A stretch of DNA of 64,000 nt. Origin: Crambe crambe (lineage: Eukaryota; Porifera; Demospongiae; Poecilosclerida; Crambeidae). Below, piece by piece: positions 48,101 to 57,302 of the stretch. Within the stretch, counting starts at the first letter, position 1; every line of letters starts with the position of its first letter. The stretch lies in the NCBI GenBank assembly GCA_963924555.1, contig OZ004586.1, forward strand, positions 2,934,501 to 2,998,500. Reading direction: 5' to 3'. Position numbers and translations under genes: made by a program. Under the pieces are notes generated by a model. The model had not been told where the DNA came from. It saw only the letters and a program-made list of their open reading frames with translations, and did no database searches.

Positions 48101-51100
48101 TGGCTGAACATACAATACCTACAGGTGATACACGACCAATTCACCAACACCCCTACAGAGTTCCTATGGCTTGGCAAGGACAAGTAAGGCAAGAAATACA
48201 ATCAATGCTAAAACTTGGAGTCATTGAGCCCTCCGACAGTCCTTGGGCCTCACCCATTGTGCCAGTGAAAAAGAAGGATGGAACAATCAGACTGTGCATA
48301 GACTACCGGAAGCTAAATTCAGTAACCTCAGATGACACCTACCAGATGCCCCGTGTGGACGAACTCATAGAAAACTTGGGAGATGCAGTTTACATCACTA
48401 CCTTGGATTTGACAAAGGGATATTACCAAGTCCCAGTGGCTGAAATGGACAGGGAGAAGACAGCCTTCACCACTCCCTTTGGCAAGTACCGGTTTAGAGC
48501 CATGCCCTTTGGCTTGAAGGGAGCACCCACAACCTTTCAAAGGATGATGGACCGAATCCTTGGAGATTGCTGCAAGTATGCAGCCGCTTATTTGGATGAT
48601 GTGATCATCTTCAGCAGAGACTGGGACAGCCACCTGAAACACATCAGAGATGTCTTTGATAGGCTCTCCAGGGCTGGCCTAACTGTCAAGCGTAAGAAGT
48701 GTCAATTTGCCATGAGAGAATGCTCGTACCTGGGTCATATTGTAGGATGTGGCCTAGTCCGACCAGAGACTGCAAAGGTAGAAGCTATCCGTGACTTCAA
48801 AGTACCCCAAACAAAAAAAGATGTCAGAGCATTCCTTGGATTGGTCGGCTATTACAGAAAATTTATTCCCAACTTCGCTGAAATTTCTGCTTGTCTCACA
48901 GACCTCACCAAGAACATTGCTCCAGCCAAAGTGAGGTGGCAACCACAGCACCAGACAGCCTTCAACAAGCTCAAACTCAGTCTACAGAAAGAACCTATTC
49001 TAGTCTGCCCAGACTATACCAAACCATTTTGGCTCCAGACAGATGCCTCGGACAAGGGAATCGGAGCAGTTCTCAGCCAGAGAGACAACACAGGTACAGA
49101 CCACCCAGTCGCTTTCTATTCTAGAAAACTATTGCCAAGGGAAATCAAGTACTCCACAACAGAAAAGGAATGTTTGGCTATCGTGAATTCCCTCAAACAC
49201 TATGCAGTCTACCTGCTGGGGCGACAGTTTGTTATTCAGACTGACCATGGAGCTCTGAAGTTCTTGCACACCATGAAAAATTCAAATGGACGGCTAACCA
49301 GGTGGGCACTCGCTCTTCAGCCATTTAGCTTCACCGTCATGCATCGACCAGGAAAAATCCACGGTAACGCCGATGGCCTATCCAGACAGAGTTGGGGAGA
49401 AGACACTGAACGGACTGACGATGTCAGTCCAGAAGAAGGGGAGGGGAGTGTTAGGGATACACCCCTAACAGTTACATAGGACAGAATGCAGGACATGGAC
49501 AAACAACATTAACACACAATCAGCACATTTTGAGTTAAGCTTTATGCTCATCCTCACATGATTCTATGATTAGATCATCTTGCTAATATAAGAGAGCAAA
49601 TTCATTCTTTTGTTTTCTGGTTCACTTTTGCTTGAAAAGATATTTATTCTCAAAACTTGACTATTGTTAGCTTCATAGCCAGTCGACAAGTGGACCCATT
49701 GTGATAGGGGTAGTAGATCCCTAACACATGCATAACCAGCAATAGACTATTATTGATCTGTGCTTGTTCAGTATTTCTTATGATCATACCTTAACTGATC
49801 TACATAGGAGCAGTATATCTTCATCCATGATGCCATCTTGGAGTCAGTAATGTGTGGGGACACTGAGATAAACAGTAGTAACCTCAGGACTGCTTTGAAC
49901 AAGCTAAACAAACAGAGTGGGAGAGATCAAACAACAGACATGGCCACACAATTCAAGGTAATGCTCTATACAATAACAGAGGAATCTCCAAATACTCTTG
50001 GGACCCAGCATTTTGTCCTTTGTAGCTAGCCTGAGAGGTTGTCTTTGGAAAGTGTATACATACAAAGGTATTTTAAGTTGAGAGGTTTGTCCTCTTTCAG
50101 AGTGTTCTTTATCAAAGGTTCCACTGTAATCACAAGATTTACGTATAATAATAAAGAATTCATTGTATCAGGTATTGGATCTCGTATCTCCTAAACAGAG
50201 TGATGCCATATGCACTGCTGCACTTCAGCATTCTGATAAAAATCGCTCCATGGAATTCCTGCCATGTGAGTATTGTGTAGCTATACTGGGTTCAATTTGA
50301 ATTCTTAAAATTGGATCCAACTTAAACACTATCCCAAAGAGATGGTCAAATCATGATTGCATCATTATTTGCAGCTGATAAGTACCGTGTGATTTTGAGT
50401 GGAGAGTATCCTGACTACATACATGCTGTTGCTGCTAATGTACGTAAGCTCATTAGGGCAAGTAGAGTGAGCACTACTGTAAATTTCAGCTTAGACAAAA
50501 TTATATTCATGTAGGCCTATAAGCAAAAGAAGGCTTATATCATAGCAGAGGGTCCAATGTCCTCCACCGTCAGAAACATGTGGAAAGTTATCTTTGATAG
50601 GAAGTGTGGAGCAGTCATCATGTTGTCTGACCTTATTGAGAATGGAATGGTGTGTTTATAATTATATTCAATCTTTAATTACACAACAGGCTCAGTACAT
50701 ACAGTGAATTGGAAGTTGGTTGTCCAAATCTCAAGGAGCTGTGTAAACTTGAGGCTGTTCCTGAATAGATGTGTGGCTTTTCCTCAATAGTTCAAGCAGT
50801 CAATTTATGCTTTACATTTGGACAACCAACTTGCAATTCACTGCATGTACAGTGAATTGCATGCAAAATCTAAAGGAGCTGTGTAAACTTGAGGCTGTTC
50901 CTGAATAGATGTATGGCATATTTTTCATTGCAGTCAATTTGTGCTTTAAATTTGGACAACCAACTTGCAATTCACTGAGGCTAAAATAAATCAACAGTTG
51001 ATAGCAAAACAGTTCTTTTAATGATAACGTGAATTGCAAGTTGGTTGTCCAAAAGATGCAAAATCTAAAGGAGCTGTGTAAACTTGAGGCTGTTCCTGAA

Positions 51101-52226
51101 TAGATGTGTGGCTTTTCCTCAATAGGTGCAAGTTTTATTGCAGTCAATTCACTTTAACACGACAGGCTAAAATAATTCAACAGTTGATAGCAAAACAATT
51201 CTTTTAATGATAACAACCTTTAATTTCCGAATTTATATGGCTAATGTACATGGTGATATTAATACAGGAGAGTAGTTGTCAGTACTGGCCAGTAGAGGGA
51301 CAAGTGGCTCAGTTTGGGGAATTCACAGTGGAATTGGTCGGTCAAGAGGATTTGAGTGGGTTTAATATTAGAACACTTGAGATCCAACAGAGCAAGGTAC
51401 GTACATGTAGGATTAAACTACACATGTACTGAATCAACATATGAGATTATTCCATTACTATAGGCCAACAAGGCCCATCATGTGGCTCAGTTCCACATCA
51501 CTTGCTGGAGACCCGATGGAGTGTGTTCCAACCTCAAGAGTGTGGTGGATGTTGTGGAGGAGCTCTCCAAAATACAAAGGAAGACAGGAAACAAACCTGT
51601 ATTCATACACTGCAGGTATACTCACATAGCTAGCTATTGTATCACTTACTTGAAATCCTTTCCTTGGCATTAATAGTATGTCAAATTGGTAAGGGATCAT
51701 CGATGGTGTACAGTTATAGGATGCAGTTTATTCTTGTGACCACCATTGGGTTATCACTAGAAGTAGTTTATTTTTGTGATGACCATTGGGTATAATATAC
51801 GTATACTGAACCATTGGGTTATAGTGATAATAATGGAGTTTCATTATCACAACAGACATTGGATAAACCTATAAACTAATAGATGCTTGCCCAAAATATA
51901 AGTTAGCAATGAACATTCTTTCTGCACTGCTAATTTTTTTCTAGTGACACAGTGACCAGGAGTGGAATGTTCTGTGCCATAGCCACCATCATTGACCGAT
52001 GCAAGACAGAGGGAGTGGTGGATGTCTTCCAAGTGGTAAAGTCTCTCCGTGTCCAGAAACCAGGGGCTGTGCCAACTCTGGTGAGTTGTATTGCAGGAAG
52101 ATGTCTTGCTAACTCTTTATGGAGATGTATATATTCATTATGCAGGCAAATTACAAGACCTTATTTGATGCCACACTTATATTCTTGGACTCATTTGATA
52201 CTTATGCCAACTTTCAAAACATTTAG
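39182..52226 (+). CDS. Gene G, long receptor tyrosine phosphatase carrying an intronic LTR retrotransposon
   Basis: Exons: 39182-39266, 39398-39655, 39709-40014, 40082-40369, 40445-40729, 40783-41073, 41145-41259, 41320-41408, 41459-41853, 42006-42093, 42154-42236, 42493-42529, 42933-43147, 43203-43366, 43837-43972, then after the 5.3-kb insertion 49808-49957, 50172-50265, 50375-50439, 50515-50649, 51268-51396, 51464-51615, 51945-52080, 52146-52226. About 1258 residues, phases closing throughout. Signal peptide, five FN3, helix [20 protein letters not shown], Ig without disulfide cysteines, D1 with WPDHG and [10 protein letters not shown] (Cys899), D2 with C-x5-R (Cys1186). Promoter and ectodomain resemble gene C. 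The cytoplasmic half and its intronic MITEs resemble D and E, so the gene looks mosaic. The insertion lies in a same-sense intron between the active-site exon and the next D1 exon, leaving the splice sites intact; effect on expression unknown. Confidence 0.85.
44451..44728 (+). repeat. 5' LTR of element 1
   Basis: 278 bases, starting TGTTAGGGATACACCCCTAA and ending ATCCCTAACA. I found no difference from the 3' copy at 49449-49726. The first 22 bases are self-complementary (TGTTAGGG..CCCTAACA). A TATAAGAGAG word near 44600 could serve as the internal promoter (inference). Confidence 0.93.
44729..44760 (+). promoter_or_regulatory. Primer-binding-site region of element 1
   Basis: Directly after the 5' LTR, the sequence TTTGGTGGCAGCGATTCGGG sits where reverse transcription is primed by a tRNA 3' end. 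TGG followed by an acceptor-stem-like stretch fits; I cannot assign the tRNA. Confidence 0.5.
44827..49479 (+). CDS. Gag-Pol polyprotein of element 1 (Gag-PR-IN-RT-RH order)
   Basis: One uninterrupted frame of 1550 codons. Residues about 40-180 are a charged coiled coil rich in Glu and Arg. The gag core follows, then a zinc knuckle C-x2-C-x4-H-x4-C (Cys391 to Cys404). The aspartic protease has D-S-G at 444-446. Integrase comes next: HHCC with His685, His692, Cys722, Cys725, and catalytic Asp754, Asp813, Glu849 (D-x35-E). Reverse transcriptase follows with YLDD at 1255-1258, then RNase H with Asp1406. Gag and Pol are joined with no stop or frameshift. The stop codon lies inside the 3' LTR (31 bases in). 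All catalytic residues that I looked for are present, so it may still be active. Confidence 0.93.
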   Translation: MSENQAAELPRRSSLRTAKAKGGQEEAAPQPVGMEAVLRLFQEFRADDARKEETRREEERLREEQRRLDDQRRREEEAARRQQEGERAAQVQQTILAMLAAQTEREETRRVQDAERQRLEEERRQQELVLKLQEDERRRQEERARREREAEQRKQDEERREADRKTALRQRDTPRMSAMTEDADIEDFIANFEIHMEEIQMEADRWMSYLRPLLNNKARDALAMLSVNGQRDYQTARNRILDFCGIRQERLGDQFWNATRPKGDSYTRALTRWSRLLTRYIEGAETIAEVKDRILKEKLLQTLPSAAAAHVRDKDPDTAARAAILADRFFEDRHSYPDHPRWQKKFFTQKQTGSTDTQPTKYEDSTPPRPVKTASPTPLKTPSEKAKGIQCYNCKEYGHISARCPKKVMMIEESMTATFDSKNNKPNMIEGQIEGVVYKDMLLDSGADGTVVHRRVVPKDAYTGKRRWAVGVTGKPKECPTARVKFQFGEHETTLEVLVMEPKFSALLGWDLPFFPSLMKEVVDKAVASQISVQAVSTRAQAQKVAIQEKQNEADTASSGATTTPLELKEDVEELPNFSDDMFLPPRPEKQKQTKSQKRERAKCFQSTLLAEDGMEKVGTEQLKVAQKQDETLQDLWTQAQSDKDSTFMVEDGVLLHVSTNKQDETFTQIVVPARYRSWIFKLAHRAPMAGHFGTKKTQEKILQQFYWPKLGADVSRWCRECQECQKGNKTLQKKAELIPLPVIDQPFKRVAMDIVGPLRRTTTGFKYILTFMDFATRYAEAVPLKKIDAETVADALCQIFTRLGIPDEILSDQGSNFMSTLMAAVFNLLQVKHIRTSPYHPQTDGMLERFHATLKAMLRKTCPASKEWDRWLPYACFAYRDTPHSATGFSPFDLMFGRQVRGPLTIVKEQWTGKEKTPESIVSFVLRLQEKLLETAEIAKETEAKSKAASKKWYDQKARDRHFEVGTQVLALIPDGQDKLSAQWHGPYTILEQVSPVSYRIETPERKKKTRQFHVNMLKKWTTPTNVMNAMVAQEAEDDDEGELQLYMLDTELVGETVINANLSPQQNDELQQLLGEVTATLSNTPGLTDMAEHTIPTGDTRPIHQHPYRVPMAWQGQVRQEIQSMLKLGVIEPSDSPWASPIVPVKKKDGTIRLCIDYRKLNSVTSDDTYQMPRVDELIENLGDAVYITTLDLTKGYYQVPVAEMDREKTAFTTPFGKYRFRAMPFGLKGAPTTFQRMMDRILGDCCKYAAAYLDDVIIFSRDWDSHLKHIRDVFDRLSRAGLTVKRKKCQFAMRECSYLGHIVGCGLVRPETAKVEAIRDFKVPQTKKDVRAFLGLVGYYRKFIPNFAEISACLTDLTKNIAPAKVRWQPQHQTAFNKLKLSLQKEPILVCPDYTKPFWLQTDASDKGIGAVLSQRDNTGTDHPVAFYSRKLLPREIKYSTTEKECLAIVNSLKHYAVYLLGRQFVIQTDHGALKFLHTMKNSNGRLTRWALALQPFSFTVMHRPGKIHGNADGLSRQSWGEDTERTDDVSPEEGEGSVRDTPLTVT
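49431..49448 (+). other. Polypurine tract of element 1
   Basis: AGAAGAAGGGGAGGGGAG immediately before the 3' LTR, the expected primer for plus-strand DNA synthesis. It is also translated as part of the Pol C-terminus. Confidence 0.85.
49449..49726 (+). repeat. 3' LTR of element 1
   Basis: 278 bases, same sequence as the 5' LTR as far as I can read, TG..CA ends. It contains the gag-pol stop codon at 49477-49479. Confidence 0.93.
50695..51165. repeat. Expanded direct/inverted repeat cluster in a gene G intron
   Basis: At least three rounds of GTGAATTG(C)AAGTTGGTTGTCC, CTAAAGGAGCTGTGTAAACT and GAATAGATGTGTGGCTTTTCC alternate with the reverse complement TTGGACAACCAACTTGCAATT. It is larger than the matching cluster in gene D. 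Confidence 0.7.
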
Positions 52227-52309
52227 CTAATGGATTTAGCTGGGTAGTTGGTTACTCATGTAACTAGCTATACATGTTGTTTGTTTGTTTGTTGCAAAGT
52301 TATTAGAAG

Positions 52310-52515
52310 ATACTAAGGACCCCATGTGAGGTTACAATGCTGTTATGTATTTATCAGTGGCGTTAGAGATGTCGAGGCCAGCCTCACCACTTTTGGGGGA
52401 CAATTATATCGAAAATCCCCACTAATTGCACCAGATTGAATCTAAGAGGCCCAAAAAATCTTCCTGGGGGGCATGCTCCCAGACCCCCCTAGATGGTGTG
52501 CTTTGCATGCTGCGT
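52310..52515. repeat. Duplicated 3' flank after gene G
   Basis: Carries CCCATGTGAGGTTACAATGC, GAGGCCCAAAAAATCTTCC, GGCATGCTCCCAGACCCCCC and GTGCTTTGCATGC, as after the other long genes. Confidence 0.65.
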
Positions 52516-52631
52516 GATCACAATAATGATATGGCCTTGCCACAGAATAGATGTTATGGCAGAGTTTATCACCATTTATAGTAATTAGCTATAATACATT
52601 TAGTTTAGCTATAGCTAAGGATCATAATTCA

Positions 52632-52831
52632 TAGGCGTAGGAACCAGGGGCTATAGCCCCCCAATATTTTCTAGCTAATCAGTACAGTTATTCCGATAAT
52701 TATTGTGTAAGGGTTAAAATTTTGCTTCGTGCTCCACGTGGGAGGAGGCACATCCCCTCCCCCCGGCCATGCAGTCTACTATATAGTTCAAAATCTAGCC
52801 CCTCCAAAGTGAAATTGCTTCCTACACCTAT
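52632..52831. mobile_element. MITE with TAGGCGTAGGAA termini
   Basis: TAGGCGTAGGAACCAGGGG at the left and CTTCCTACACCTA at the right form imperfect inverted ends of a 200-base element with a C-rich interior. It borders the broken receptor copy that follows. Confidence 0.55.
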
Positions 52832-52845
52832 GTAATTGGACCTTT

Positions 52846-53830
52846 CCTACACAAACTACGTATACCTTCAGAGTTGCTGGAGTTAATGACACAGTTAATG
52901 GCAACAATACTGTCAGAGTTAGCTAACACCTCAGACTTGAGCACTACATTCATTATGGAGAGACTATTATGAGACTATTATCAAAGGTTTAAACATTAGA
53001 AGTGGTACCTCTTACATCTCCAAGTAAGTGCATAAAGAGCTACAGATGTGGAAGTAATTAGCTACTATACCATTACATATTCATGGGGTATGTAAAAGTC
53101 TATAATATGATTAGCAAAATTTACTAGTTATTGCATGAAAAACTCTATTTCTCTAAATAGTTATCACTTATAGAGCTAGCTAGCTACATTCCTGCAGGTG
53201 CAAGTGTGACATTCAATAGAACAGAATTGTCTGTTGTTGTTGTCATTACCTTTCTCTCGACTGTCATACTTAACACTTCCATCATCTTTGTCATTTACTG
53301 TAGCTATCTACCATTGTCACAAAGAAGGAATAAGGAAAGAGTGAGTAGCTACATATTTAAGCTATCAGTAATTACGTAATTAGGCAGGCCCTATACCAAT
53401 CATTGTAAATACAGTCAGCTCAGATAATGAGTATGCTCAATGTAGCTATATGCTACAGGAAATTCCTCAGGGCATGTCAGTGCATGTCCTTACACTTACG
53501 TAGCATGTAGCCATTATTATGAACTTGCACTGCTTTTTTTATTTGAACAGAAATGAACTATCAAAAAGAAGTTCATTACGAAACTGTGACCTCTAAGTAA
53601 GTTATACTTTAGTATCAACAATGCAGTTATACACAGGCATGTAGTGGATCAAGACAGGCCATCTGTAGTTAGCTCTACTTGTATCAATTAGTTATAAGTC
53701 TGTAATTAATTTGTACGTATTATGACAAAATTGCTGGTAATGGAATGGAAATGGATATTTGTGTGGCATATGGACATGTGGCCGCAACACAAAGTGCCCC
53801 ACTGCCTCCAGCAGAGAAAGTATAGCTACG
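52846..53830 (+). pseudogene. Gene H, collapsed short FN3 receptor
   Basis: Fragments of FN3-3 (ACAAACTACG..TTCAGAGTTGCTGGAGT), FN3-4 (GGCAACAATACTGTCAGAGTT, then GACTTGAGCACTACATTCATT) and FN3-5 (GAGAGACTATTATG..GTGGTACCTCTTACATCTCC) are fused by internal deletions. The helix exon (53198-53340) follows, with a 4-base insertion after TACTGTAG that shifts the frame. The tail exon near 53550-53597 has an extra A that breaks the YETV frame. The last exon near 53735-53825 is still readable as MEMDICVAYGH..PLPPAEKV-stop. It is closest to gene I. The signal peptide and first two FN3 domains are gone. Confidence 0.75.
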
Positions 53831-54407
53831 TATGATAACATTTAGCTAAGTAGCTAGCTAACTGTGTTATTAGAAACAGTTTATTTTATTGCTTTAATTG
53901 GCTATAACTAAAGTTAAGTGTGTTATTTTATTTAGCGGATTACATGATGAACATGATAACATTATGATGTGTGTATTTTTTGAAGCTTCACCTCCTTTAG
54001 CTGTCATAATATAGCATGCTGGTACTTTATAATGGCTATACGTAGCTATGTTTATTAGGCACTTTGATCGTTCTATAGCTATAACTGCTATAACTTTCTC
54101 ATTTCTTAATCAAAATTAATTTCAAATTTCAAACACCAGCAATCAGCATGCATGGAACAGATTGCAAAGTTAATGAAATTCATAAAGATACATGTAGCTA
54201 CCATTGTGAGAACACATGATACTATTATATACATAATGTTATGACAGTTCTATCTACAACTTATAGCTATAGGAAGTTGGGACTGGTGTTTTTAGATTTA
54301 CATAAATTGTCATTATGAATGTGTATTGTAACTTGCTACTACGTAAGCTAGTTACGTAGTATTATTATTGACAGAAATAACATTGTATGTTTCAAAGTAA
54401 ACAAAAA
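53831..54407. other. Intergenic between H and I
   Basis: No gene is seen. It contains a weak copy of the common 3' flank (CATGGAACAGATTGCAAAG, then GTGAGAACACATGATACT near 54155-54230). Confidence 0.5.
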
Positions 54408-54467
54408 CCCACATAGCCAGAAGTATAGACACACCCATTAATGAAGTTTCACTACAGTGGGGTGTGG
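54408..54467 (+). promoter_or_regulatory. Shared receptor promoter module, gene I copy
   Basis: GTAAACA (about 54397), CCCACATAGCCAG (54408-54420) and GGGGTGTGG (GGTGTGG 54461-54467), 82 bases before the ATG at 54549. Confidence 0.5.
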
Positions 54468-54548
54468 CTTTATAATCTATTACACTTTCCTACTCTAGAC
54501 CCAGTGAGTTAGTTAGTAGGCCACCTCATAGTTCACCACCAGAGGACC

Positions 54549-57302
54549 ATGTTGAAGAGCAGCATGCTAGTCACAGTACTAATGATGTTGCTATGTCTAG
54601 TATCAACTCTCATCATATCAGTGCAAAGTCAAGGTGAGTGCATAGGCAGCCATGAAAAGCTGAATGATTAAAATAATAGTGTCTCTAACTTTCTAACAAG
54701 AGCAAGTTATACATAAAAAGACACATTTTAAGAGTGTCAGAGGAGGAAAACTGATGGTGTGTGATAGCTAGTATAGTTATATATGAGGGTTTGATATTCA
54801 TGCAGGACAATCTCCTACTAACCTCATGGTTAGACAAGTTGGGATAAATAGAGTGAGAGTCTCCTGGACACCACCACCCAATCCTCCTAGAGATGGATAC
54901 CGAATAACAATAAATGCAGACTTCGGTGCTGGCATATCAGTAGCATCTACAGCATCTAGTCATGATGTAGCACAGCAACCTGGTACTACAGTTAATTATT
55001 ATCTGGTTACACTTTATGGGATTGTAACAGTAGTAGGACCTGTGAGTATCACTGTAAGAGGTGAGAAAATGTGTACGTAGCTACAAAATTATCACTATCT
55101 TCAACCAGATTTTACTACACCAATAAATATCACTTCATCATCACTGACTGCCACATCTGTGACCATATCCTGGACCCAGCCTCCATTCAGTCTCCAAATG
55201 GATGAGTATAGAGTAGAACTAAGACGAGTAACTGGTGCAAGGCAGTTGTGTATAAATATTGAGGATTACAAGTCCAAGATAACCACTAGTAGTGCTTCTA
55301 TTCCATCAGTAGCTTTTTCTAACCTGCACGAATTCAGTATTTACCAAGTAACAATACTTGTTATAATAACAAGTGGATTCAATGCTACTCTGACACCAAC
55401 TGTAGAGTTCACTACAAAGGCAGCTGGTATGGACATACACTACATGTAACTATTAATAATGCTAATGGTTTGTTCTACTGCAGCACCTACTGCTCCCCCA
55501 CACAACATAAACTTTCCCTCTACCACCTCCAGAAGTGTCAGTGTGTCTTGGACACAAATCAGATGCATTGAACACAATGGTCCAATCACTAACTACACAG
55601 TGGAATTCCGAAAAGTGGGAGGGGCTCTGATCCCTGGTGTGGTAGTGAATAGGACCTTCACAGCTAGTGGACTCTCTCCTTATACAAACTACACCTTCAG
55701 AGTTGCTGGAGTCAATGATAATGGCACTGGACCCTTTTCTAATGTAACCAGTATTCTGACAGAAGAAGAAAGTAATAAGCTAGTTAGCTATTTATAATTG
55801 TTACATTAAGTTCAGTTAATGTATAGCTCCTGGTCCTGTATCTGACCTCACTGGTACTCCTAAGTTCACTTCCATTGTACTCACTTGGAGTCCACCTCAA
55901 GAACCTAATGGAGTCATCATCAGTTATGAAGTCACTTACACAGTCAATGGCAACAATACTGTCAGAGTCAACACCTCAGATTTTAGCACTACATTCACTA
56001 TCCCATCATTGACTCCACAAACAAGAGTCTCTGCTATTACAGTCACTGCTTACACAAGAATAGGTCGAGGAGAACCTGCTAATTTGCCTGATCAGATTAC
56101 CTTTGCAGCACCATGTATGTAATCCCTTATTATAAATCCACTCACTCACTGTTTCATTTCATTTCTCAGCCATGGTGATGAGTGTAGAAGTAGAAGCCCT
56201 GTCTCATTCCTCAGTCAAAGTGTCCTGGGACAAGTCTCAGTCTAATGTCCTTACCATTACAAACTACACAATGTACTATGGACTGAAGGAGGTTGATGAG
56301 AGAGAGAGGAGTCAGCTATTTCTCTCAGTTTCCAGTACCAGAGATTTCGTGGTAGTTGATAACTTGTCCACTGAGTACCAGTTTCAGGTCGCTGCTACTG
56401 CTGAAGCCAATGGAGAGACTATTATGGGACAAAGGTCAAAAGTTCAAACATTAGAAGTGGTACCTCTTACATCTCTAAGTAAGTGCATATAGAAAGAAAT
56501 TCTCATTAGCTACTATATTCATGGGGTGAAATTCTGTAATATGATTAGCAAACATTTACTAGTTAGCTACATGTACTGCATCATTAATTTACTTCTCTAT
56601 ATAGTTATCACTTAATACATTCCTGCAGGTGCTATTGTGACATGTAGTAGAACAGAATTGTCTGTTGCTATCATTGTTACCTTTCTCTTGACTGTCGTAC
56701 TTAACACTTCCATCATCTTTGTCACTTACTGTATCTACCATCGTCACAAAGAAGGAATAAGGAAAGAGTGAGTAGCTATATAAGCTAACACAGAAGACTA
56801 GTAATTAATCAGGCCACATTCAACCCCTATACTAATCATTTAGACACAGTCAGCTCAGATAACTATACTTTGGAGTATGCTCAATGTATATGGTCCTATA
56901 GCTACAGGAAATTCCTCAATGCATGTCCTCACACTTCTGTAGCTACACATGTAGCTATTATTATGATTTTACACTCCCTTTTGTATTTGAACAGAAATGG
57001 ACCATCGAAAGAAGTTCATTATGAAACTGTGACTTCTAAGTAAGTTACTTTAGTATCGATCAGCAATGCAGTTAGGTATGTAGTGGATAAGACAGGCCAT
57101 TTGTAGTTAGCTACGTATAAGATAAATAATGTTCAGACTATGTTTGTATGTATAATGCTTATAAGCTGTGTAAATTAATTTGTATTATGACAGAGGTGCT
57201 GCTAAAGGAATTGAAATGGATGTTTGTGCAGCATATGGACAAGTGACCACAACACAGAGTGCCCCACTGCCTCCAGCAGAGAAAGTATACGATAACATTT
57301 AA
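54549..57302 (+). CDS. Gene I, short FN3 receptor with YETV and YDNI tail motifs
   Basis: Exons: 54549-54633 (signal peptide), 54806-55060, 55109-55426, 55484-55771, 55827-56114, 56170-56478 (five FN3), 56629-56767 (helix LSVAIIVTFLLTVVLN, then IYHRHKEGIRK), 56995-57039 (V-H-Y-E-T-V), 57194-57302 (A-A-Y-G-Q-V, then a proline stretch and KVYDNI-stop). About 611 residues with phases closing. The fifth FN3 and the tail differ clearly from B and F, so this is an older branch of the short class. VHYETV fits the ITIM pattern; YDNI fits the Y-x-N pattern bound by Grb2-type SH2 domains. Both are short patterns and need testing. It is the best-preserved short gene in the window. Confidence 0.85.

Larger units (their letters stand above)
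44446..49731 (+). mobile_element. Complete Ty3/gypsy-type LTR retrotransposon 1 with target duplication
   Basis: The element is 44451-49726, with CATGC repeated at 44446-44450 and 49727-49731. Gene D has the uninterrupted site CAACCATGCATAACC in the matching intron, so the insertion point is certain. It holds a 5' LTR, a leader, one gag-pol frame, a polypurine tract and a 3' LTR. The pol order is protease, integrase, reverse transcriptase, RNase H, which differs from ordinary gypsy elements and matches the Gmr1 type. Identical LTRs point to a recent insertion. Confidence 0.93.
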
